Assembly (NCBI GenBank): GCA_900321365.1
Contig: ONVT01000174.1
Coordinates: forward strand, 1-7,580
Origin: an uncultured Eubacteriales bacterium
GTDB lineage: Bacteria; Bacillota_A; Clostridia; Lachnospirales; Lachnospiraceae
Length of the DNA stretch: 7,580 nucleotides
Reading direction: 5' to 3'
In this document: in pieces, positions 4,067 through 7,580 of the stretch
How the letters are laid out: the number at the start of each line of letters is the position of its first letter
How positions within the stretch are numbered: the stretch's first letter is position 1
Position numbers and translations under genes: made by a program
Notes under the pieces: model-generated
Databases searched by the model: none
Told to the model about the DNA's origin: nothing
The model's input: the letters and a program-made list of their open reading frames with translations, nothing else

Positions 4067-5911
4067 ATGAATTTCTTTATACGAGTTCTTTTGACAGTAT
4101 ATTTTGATGCGGCCAGTCCGTGGTTTATCGCGCTGAGGGCGCTGTACATGCTCGGCGCGTGGCTTCTGTTTTCAAAGTTCGGCATGGACCCGAAGCTGGC
4201 GCTTGTGCCGTGGGTGCGCGAGTACCAGCTGGGACTCTGCGCGAGGAAGAAGGCAGAAGGCAGCGTTTACACCATCATCTGTGTCGTCATCACCGGGCTG
4301 AGCGTCACTGCACTGTTTATTTCGGAATACGGCGGACTGGACAATCCGGTTATCCGGGCACTGGCTCCGCTGATCGCGGTGCTCCTGATCGCCGTGGTGC
4401 TGATGCATTTTATCTACAACATCCGGATCTTCTCCGGACTGATCCGGCAGCTCGGACTCAGGAAACGCTGGTGGCTTCTCCTGTGCATTTTCGACGGCAT
4501 CCGCATCATCCCGATGCTGATCTGGGGCCTGTGCAGACGTTACCAGCCTCTTCAGAAAGAGGTGCCCGTTACGGATGAGCGCACCCGCCTGATCGCCCAT
4601 GGCCTGAAGATGCGCACGCAGGGGCGTCTCGGCCAGATCGGAAGCAACTTCACCCGCTTCCTCCGCATGTTTGTGAAGCAGAGAGACTGGATGACGCTTC
4701 CGATGGCAGCGATTCTCTCCGGCCTGGTCGGAATTGCCGTGAAGGACGGGTTCCGCTCGACCATGGAACTGACGCTGGCAGGCGCATACGCTCTGACCAT
4801 CGTGTGCATCTGGGAGGGCTGCTTCAATTCGATCACCGTTGTCTGCAGGGAGAGGGAAATGATCCGCCGGGAGCACCGTTTCGGCATGCATATCACTTCC
4901 TATATCGCCGCCCACCTGCTGTACCAGTTCGTCCTGTGCCTGGTTGAGACAGCCATCATCCTTATCGTCACGAACCAGGTTGGGATGGATTATTCCGGGC
5001 CCGGGCTCTTCACGCCATGGTTCATCGTGGACTTCGGCATCACCATTTTCCTGGTGACCTGTGCCGCAGACATGATGTGCCTGTTCATTTCGTCACTGGT
5101 CCACTCCCCTGTCACGGCGCTGACCATCCTTCCTTTTGTGCTGATCTACCAGCTCATTTTCTCCGAGGGACTGATTCCGTTTCCGGAGACAGTAAAGCCG
5201 CTCACGGTTCTGTCGATCTCCAGCCCCTCGCTCTCGGCCATGCGTATACAGGCGGACATCAATTCGCGGCCGTTTTCTTCGATCACGTCCGTGCTCGATA
5301 TGATGGATGAGACACAGATCGATGAAACCATCACCCTGGGGCAGATTCTTGACATACTGTCAGATACGGAGAATCCGTCAATCGCCTCATTCCGCAGCAT
5401 GAAGGTCGGCAGGGTGATGACTCTCGGGGACGCTCTGGACAGCCTGCTCAATGACCCCCGGTTCGAGATCATCCGGAATCAGACTGTCTTCAGCGCCTTT
5501 TCGATCGGCGATGTGCTTTCGATCATCCAGGAGACAGGCGCCCTGGATAAATACAGGGATGTACAGTTCGGAGTCGACCTGACCATCGGAGACGTGGTGG
5601 ACTTCGTCGTCTCGAATCAGGAGGTTCAGAAGTACAAGGATAAGGGAATCACGATCAACACAACCCTGGGAAAAATGCTGGACGTGGTCGGAAGAGAACG
5701 GGCACAGGAGCTTCTTCAGGAAAAGGCCGTCGGGCTCAACTACAATCCCGATTACGACTGCACAAAGGAAAATGTGTCAACCCACTGGCTCAACATCCTG
5801 ATCTTTATCATCGTATTCCCGATCGCCTCGATCATTGTCCTGCAGTTTGTTGACATGGATAAGGAGACAAAGAATAACGTCCCGAAAGACGCCGGTAAAT
5901 CGGACATCTGA
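4067..5911 (+). CDS. ABC-2/ABCG-type membrane permease with an extracytoplasmic 27-residue repeat loop
   Basis: This 614-residue inner-membrane protein has about ten helices. The first four (about 20-37, 67-86, 98-117, 135-156) look like the DUF5684-type domain, with LLFSKFGMDPKLALVPW at 33-49. A basic cytoplasmic stretch (157-208) leads to six helices laid out as in ABC-2/ABCG permeases: about 210-226, 236-258, 277-302, 317-342, 347-366 and 574-595. The segment REREMIRREHRFGMHITSY (261-279) matches the ABCG cytoplasmic connector. The loop before the last helix, extracellular in ABCG proteins, is greatly enlarged (367-573) and holds five 27-residue repeats. No ATPase lies on either side, so an ATPase must be encoded elsewhere or the protein is not a classical transporter. 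The start is supported by AAGGGGAG 7 nt upstream. The substrate is unknown. Confidence 0.8.
   Translation: MNFFIRVLLTVYFDAASPWFIALRALYMLGAWLLFSKFGMDPKLALVPWVREYQLGLCARKKAEGSVYTIICVVITGLSVTALFISEYGGLDNPVIRALAPLIAVLLIAVVLMHFIYNIRIFSGLIRQLGLRKRWWLLLCIFDGIRIIPMLIWGLCRRYQPLQKEVPVTDERTRLIAHGLKMRTQGRLGQIGSNFTRFLRMFVKQRDWMTLPMAAILSGLVGIAVKDGFRSTMELTLAGAYALTIVCIWEGCFNSITVVCREREMIRREHRFGMHITSYIAAHLLYQFVLCLVETAIILIVTNQVGMDYSGPGLFTPWFIVDFGITIFLVTCAADMMCLFISSLVHSPVTALTILPFVLIYQLIFSEGLIPFPETVKPLTVLSISSPSLSAMRIQADINSRPFSSITSVLDMMDETQIDETITLGQILDILSDTENPSIASFRSMKVGRVMTLGDALDSLLNDPRFEIIRNQTVFSAFSIGDVLSIIQETGALDKYRDVQFGVDLTIGDVVDFVVSNQEVQKYKDKGITINTTLGKMLDVVGRERAQELLQEKAVGLNYNPDYDCTKENVSTHWLNILIFIIVFPIASIIVLQFVDMDKETKNNVPKDAGKSDI
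5321..5731 (+). repeat. Five 27-residue protein repeats in the large loop of the permease
   Basis: The motif [T/S]-[L/I]-G-[D/Q/K]-x-[L/V]-[D/S]-x-[L/I/V] recurs at T423 (ITLGQILDIL), T452 (MTLGDALDSL), S479 (FSIGDVLSII), T506 (LTIGDVVDFV) and T533 (TTLGKMLDVV). The glycines lie at 425, 454, 481, 508 and 535, a spacing of 29, 27, 27 and 27. The DNA copies are diverged, so the repeat is old and kept at the protein level. Each unit probably forms a turn and helix. Confidence 0.85.
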
Positions 5912-5993
5912 AAAGTGCTTTCAGGGAGAAGAACCGGGAGTGACCCTGTCCAACCTTTCCGTTCCAGGAACAACCTATGTGATTAGTAAAATT

Positions 5994-6035
5994 GACAAAG
6001 AACGCAGGAAGCCTGCGTTCTTTGTCTTTGTTTCC
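5994..6035. terminator. Bidirectional terminator between the permease and the SDR gene
   Basis: A perfect 15-bp stem (5994-6008 with 6012-6026) has a 3-nt loop, AAG. On the plus strand it is followed by TTTGTTTCC and on the minus strand by AATTTTACT, so it can end both convergent transcripts. The permease stop is 83 bp to the left and the SDR stop 113 bp to the right. Confidence 0.9.
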
Positions 6036-6090
6036 ATCAGTGTTCGCTAAACCCGAGCTTCGGCAGCCATTGTCAAGTCTGCGTTTTGCC

Positions 6091-6159
6091 CGTTTCCGTC
6101 AGACGCAGGTTATCCGCCCTGCGTCCTGCTCATCTCCATCAGACGCAGGTATATCCGCC
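6091..6159. repeat. Duplicated 3' end of the SDR gene
   Basis: The last codons and stop of the SDR gene (6131-6159) are nearly repeated at 6091-6118, 40 bp away. The shared part, from the stop codon TCAGACGCAGGT to ATCCGCC on the plus strand, differs only by one inserted base. The outer copy is not translated. It looks like a small tandem duplication. Confidence 0.75.
6102..6125. repeat. Short hairpin just past the SDR stop
   Basis: GACGCAGG at 6102-6109 pairs with CCTGCGTC at 6118-6125 across an 8-nt loop. It starts 14 bp past the SDR stop on the minus strand. No U-run follows, so it is unlikely to be a terminator alone; it could stabilise the 3' end. Confidence 0.4.
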
Positions 6160-6924
6160 GTCAACGGCGATTGCCTGGCCGGTCACATAGCTGGACTCCT
6201 CCGCGCCGAGGAAGATGGCAGCCGAATTCAGCTCGCCGGGATTGCCATAGCGCTTCATCGGAACCGACTGGCTGGCAAACGCCTGGAAGAATTCACTGTC
6301 AAGCGTCTCCTGGGTAAGCTCTGTATAGAAATAACCCGGACAGATGGTGTTCACCGTGATCCCCTGCGTGGCAAGCTCCGCTGCCGCTCCTCTGCTGAAG
6401 TTGACCACTGCGCCCTTGGTCGAATGATACGCGATGGTCGGGATCGCTGTATTGCCGACAAGGCCATAGATCGAAGCGATATTGATGACACGGCCGTAAG
6501 TCTGCTTTCCTGCCGCAATCGACTTCTTCATCAGATTAGCGAAAACCTGTGTGCACTCAAAAATAGAAGTCAGGTCGAGCTTCAGAGTGAATTCCCAGTC
6601 CTCCTTCTTATAATCCAGCAGCGGGGTTCCGGTTCCCTTCTCGCCGCCCGCACAGTTGATGATGACTTCACAGTGTCCGAACTTCTCTTCAATCTTGTCC
6701 GCCGCGCCCTGGATGGACTCGGTGCTTGTGACATCACACTTGATCGGAAGAACCTCGATCCCATACTTTCCGGACCATTCCGCCGCGCTGGCCTCAAGCC
6801 GCTCCACTCTCCTTGCCATCAGAACCAGATTGGCGCCGCACTGGGCAAACCCTTCCGCCATCTGCTTTCCAAGACCAGAGGACGCACCTGTAATCGCAAC
6901 AACTTTTCCTTTGTAATCAAACAT
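6139..6924 (-). CDS. SDR-family oxidoreductase, gluconate 5-dehydrogenase-like
   Basis: This is a full-length (261-residue) classical short-chain dehydrogenase/reductase, a cytoplasmic NAD(P)-dependent enzyme that interconverts alcohols and ketones. The cofactor motif TGASSGLG is at 12-19, NCAG at 90-93, the catalytic S151 in NIASIYG and Y166-x3-K170 (YHSTK), with PG at 196-197 and the C-terminal DGGYTCV. Two arginines after the second strand (R38, R39) suggest NADP(H). The usual Asn of the catalytic tetrad is Asp here (LKLDLTS, D117); gluconate 5-dehydrogenases share this, from memory, which together with the tail motif YGNPGEL supports that subgroup. Other SDR roles, such as 3-oxoacyl reductase or another polyol dehydrogenase, are possible. 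The ATG at 6924 has AAGGAG 7 nt upstream. No sugar-acid genes are adjacent. Confidence 0.88.
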   Translation of the reverse strand: MFDYKGKVVAITGASSGLGKQMAEGFAQCGANLVLMARRVERLEASAAEWSGKYGIEVLPIKCDVTSTESIQGAADKIEEKFGHCEVIINCAGGEKGTGTPLLDYKKEDWEFTLKLDLTSIFECTQVFANLMKKSIAAGKQTYGRVINIASIYGLVGNTAIPTIAYHSTKGAVVNFSRGAAAELATQGITVNTICPGYFYTELTQETLDSEFFQAFASQSVPMKRYGNPGELNSAAIFLGAEESSYVTGQAIAVDGGYTCV

Positions 6925-6964
6925 ATTCCGTCTCCTTCACTGACATAAATGATAATGTGAATTT

Positions 6965-6992
6965 CCTGACATACATACCATACCATGTCAGG
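6965..6992. promoter_or_regulatory. Palindromic operator candidate at the SDR promoter
   Basis: CCTGACAT (6965-6972) and its exact complement ATGTCAGG (6985-6992) flank a 12-bp spacer made of CATAC/CCATAC repeats. The palindrome covers the -10 box and the predicted start site, so a bound protein would repress. A third CTGACAT half-site lies at 6940-6946. Confidence 0.6.
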
Positions 6993-7005
6993 ATAAATGT
7001 GTAAA
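6977..7005 (-). promoter_or_regulatory. Promoter of the SDR gene
   Basis: The minus strand has TTTACA (7005-7000, 5 of 6), a 17-bp spacer and TATGGT (6982-6977, 4 of 6) preceded by TGG, an extended -10. The transcript would start near 6970, giving a leader of about 46 nt with the AAGGAG site. Confidence 0.6.
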
Positions 7006-7042
7006 CAACGTTTCTGTCACATATGTCCGGTTTTCAGTGTTA

Positions 7043-7099
7043 CAGTTCAGGGGCCCGCCACCGGGACGGCTCCCGGGCCGGTGGTGGGCATCTGAATTG
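7043..7099 (-). terminator. Long GC-rich hairpin after the two-helix membrane protein gene
   Basis: A 12-bp stem with one G-T pair (7053-7064 with 7078-7089) is enclosed by a second stem (7043-7050 with 7092-7099) across a 2x2 internal loop. It begins 8 bp past the stop of the 7107-7463 gene, where a terminator is expected. On the minus strand no U-run follows; the plus strand has TATCTTTTC after it. It may act as a terminator or as an RNA-stabilising end. Confidence 0.55.
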
Positions 7100-7106
7100 T
7101 ATCTTT

Positions 7107-7463
7107 TCAAGTGTTCAGAGATTCCTTCATATCATCCGCTATCCTGTACCAGTGCTGCACCGTGTTCTCAAGGAAGAAATAATGGTAGAAATAGAATCCC
7201 AGCAGAATCGCCAGGCCGAGCACGACGATTGCCGGGCCGATCCCGAGTTCCGGATGCAGGAGGACAAGGGAAACGGCAAACAGTTCTATAAAGACAACCA
7301 TTACAAGAACGATCAGATGCACCAGCCTCTCATGCTGAAGCCATCTGATCTTCTCTTTGTGCTCCTCCAGGAGCGCAGGGGTAGGCTGCTGACTGGTGAT
7401 TCTTTTTTCATGCTCCCTGCACCACTGTTTCATATTGATGCCGAACTGATCTGATTTCTTCAT
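7107..7463 (-). CDS. Small two-helix membrane protein of unknown function
   Basis: The protein has 118 residues from the ATG at 7463. A charged N-terminal region (1-46) holds WCREHEKRIT and a short helix with HKEKIRWLQHERL. Two membrane helices follow (about 47-69 and 76-97), and the tail is HYFFLENTVQHWYRIADDMKESL. The layout (HERL-HL before the first helix, YxxHYFxLEN-VQxxY after the second) recalls an unnamed protein common in gut Clostridia; I know no function. With only a four- to six-residue turn between helices, both ends are probably cytoplasmic. A longer frame could start at GTG 7538 (143 residues), but that start has no well-placed ribosome binding site, and the TATAAT at 7494-7499 lies inside it, which favours the ATG. 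The ribosome binding site of the ATG (AGGT) is weak. The gene appears monocistronic. Confidence 0.72.
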   Translation of the reverse strand: MKKSDQFGINMKQWCREHEKRITSQQPTPALLEEHKEKIRWLQHERLVHLIVLVMVVFIELFAVSLVLLHPELGIGPAIVVLGLAILLGFYFYHYFFLENTVQHWYRIADDMKESLNT

Positions 7464-7493
7464 TTTGCTTACCTGCCTATGGTCAGAACCATG

Positions 7494-7499
7494 ATTATA
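7494..7499 (-). promoter_or_regulatory. -10 box of the two-helix protein gene
   Basis: The minus strand has a perfect TATAAT at 7499-7494, about 31 bp before the ATG at 7463. I see no good -35 at 16-18 bp upstream and no TGn extension, so this is tentative. Confidence 0.35.
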
Positions 7500-7541
7500 C
7501 TCGCGAACGAAATTCTTTTCCGTTTTGGACGATTTCACTAT

Positions 7542-7580
7542 GGCATCAGGACTCCGTCAGCTTCGCTGACACCTCATGCC
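7542..7580. repeat. Hairpin at the right window edge
   Basis: Nested arms GGCAT/ATGCC (7542-7546 with 7576-7580), AGG/CCT (7548-7550 with 7572-7574) and GTCAGC/GCTGAC (7556-7561 with 7565-7570) form one long imperfect hairpin around a TTC loop. It may be the terminator of the neighbouring gene or an intergenic palindrome; it may continue past the edge. Confidence 0.45.

Noticed and set aside
4172..4915. A 247-codon minus-strand open frame inside the permease gene
   Set aside because: It is rich in Asp, His, Gln and Arg as expected of an antisense frame, and the permease on the plus strand has clear helices and family motifs.
5961..5971. GTTCC-A-GGAAC palindrome after the permease stop
   Set aside because: Only 5-bp arms, and a much stronger terminator lies just downstream; likely chance.
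5992..6948. A 318-codon plus-strand open frame lying opposite the SDR gene
   Set aside because: It is antisense to a gene with all SDR motifs, runs through the terminator, has no ribosome binding site and gives a protein rich in Arg, Leu and His typical of a shadow frame.
7464..7538. Longer GTG start for the two-helix protein
   Set aside because: No ribosome binding site at good distance, and a perfect TATAAT lies inside the extension, so the transcript probably begins after it.

Overview
The window looks like part of a chromosome from a moderately GC-rich Clostridia (Bacillota), most likely a Lachnospiraceae-type gut anaerobe. This is an inference. It rests on strong AGGAGG-type Shine-Dalgarno sites, sigma-A-like promoters with extended -10 elements, compact hairpin terminators, an oxygen-sensitive iron-sulfur PreA-type enzyme, and several small membrane proteins of the kind common in that group. 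I see no tRNA, rRNA, CRISPR array, transposase or phage gene.

Layout, left to right. At 1-47 (minus) is the start of a gene cut by the window edge; its first residues resemble a HigA/XRE-type antitoxin. At 91-1623 (minus) is a PreA-like dihydropyrimidine dehydrogenase subunit with an extra N-terminal cysteine-rich segment resembling the start of its partner PreT. A gene-free stretch of about 520 bp follows, holding a candidate promoter for that gene and the terminator of the next gene. At 2145-3389 (minus) is a multi-pass membrane protein of unknown function. It has a disordered linker, a nine-unit tetrapeptide repeat and a C-terminal beta-rich domain, and has its own promoter. At 3528-3806 (minus) is a 92-residue protein with a TTG start, its own promoter and terminator. 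Divergent from it, at 4067-5911 (plus), is a 614-residue ABC-2/ABCG-type permease with no ATPase beside it; the loop before its last membrane helix carries five 27-residue repeats. Its leader contains two 37-bp tandem repeats and a pair of mutually exclusive hairpins next to the ribosome binding site. A bidirectional terminator separates it from the convergent SDR oxidoreductase at 6139-6924 (minus), whose promoter is overlapped by a clear palindrome. At 7107-7463 (minus) is a small two-helix membrane protein, and the window ends in a strong hairpin cut by the edge.

Each gene seems to be its own transcription unit, except that the partial gene at 1-47 may be co-transcribed with the PreA-like gene. 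The set does not form one recognisable pathway. The PreA-like protein points to reductive pyrimidine metabolism and the SDR to sugar-acid or other alcohol/ketone redox. The central block (2145-5911) is envelope-related and of unknown role. The strongest leads are the repeat-bearing loop of the orphan permease, the repeat/hairpin leader in front of it, the apparent compensated frameshift in the linker of the 2145-3389 protein, and the PreT-like N-terminal fusion on PreA.
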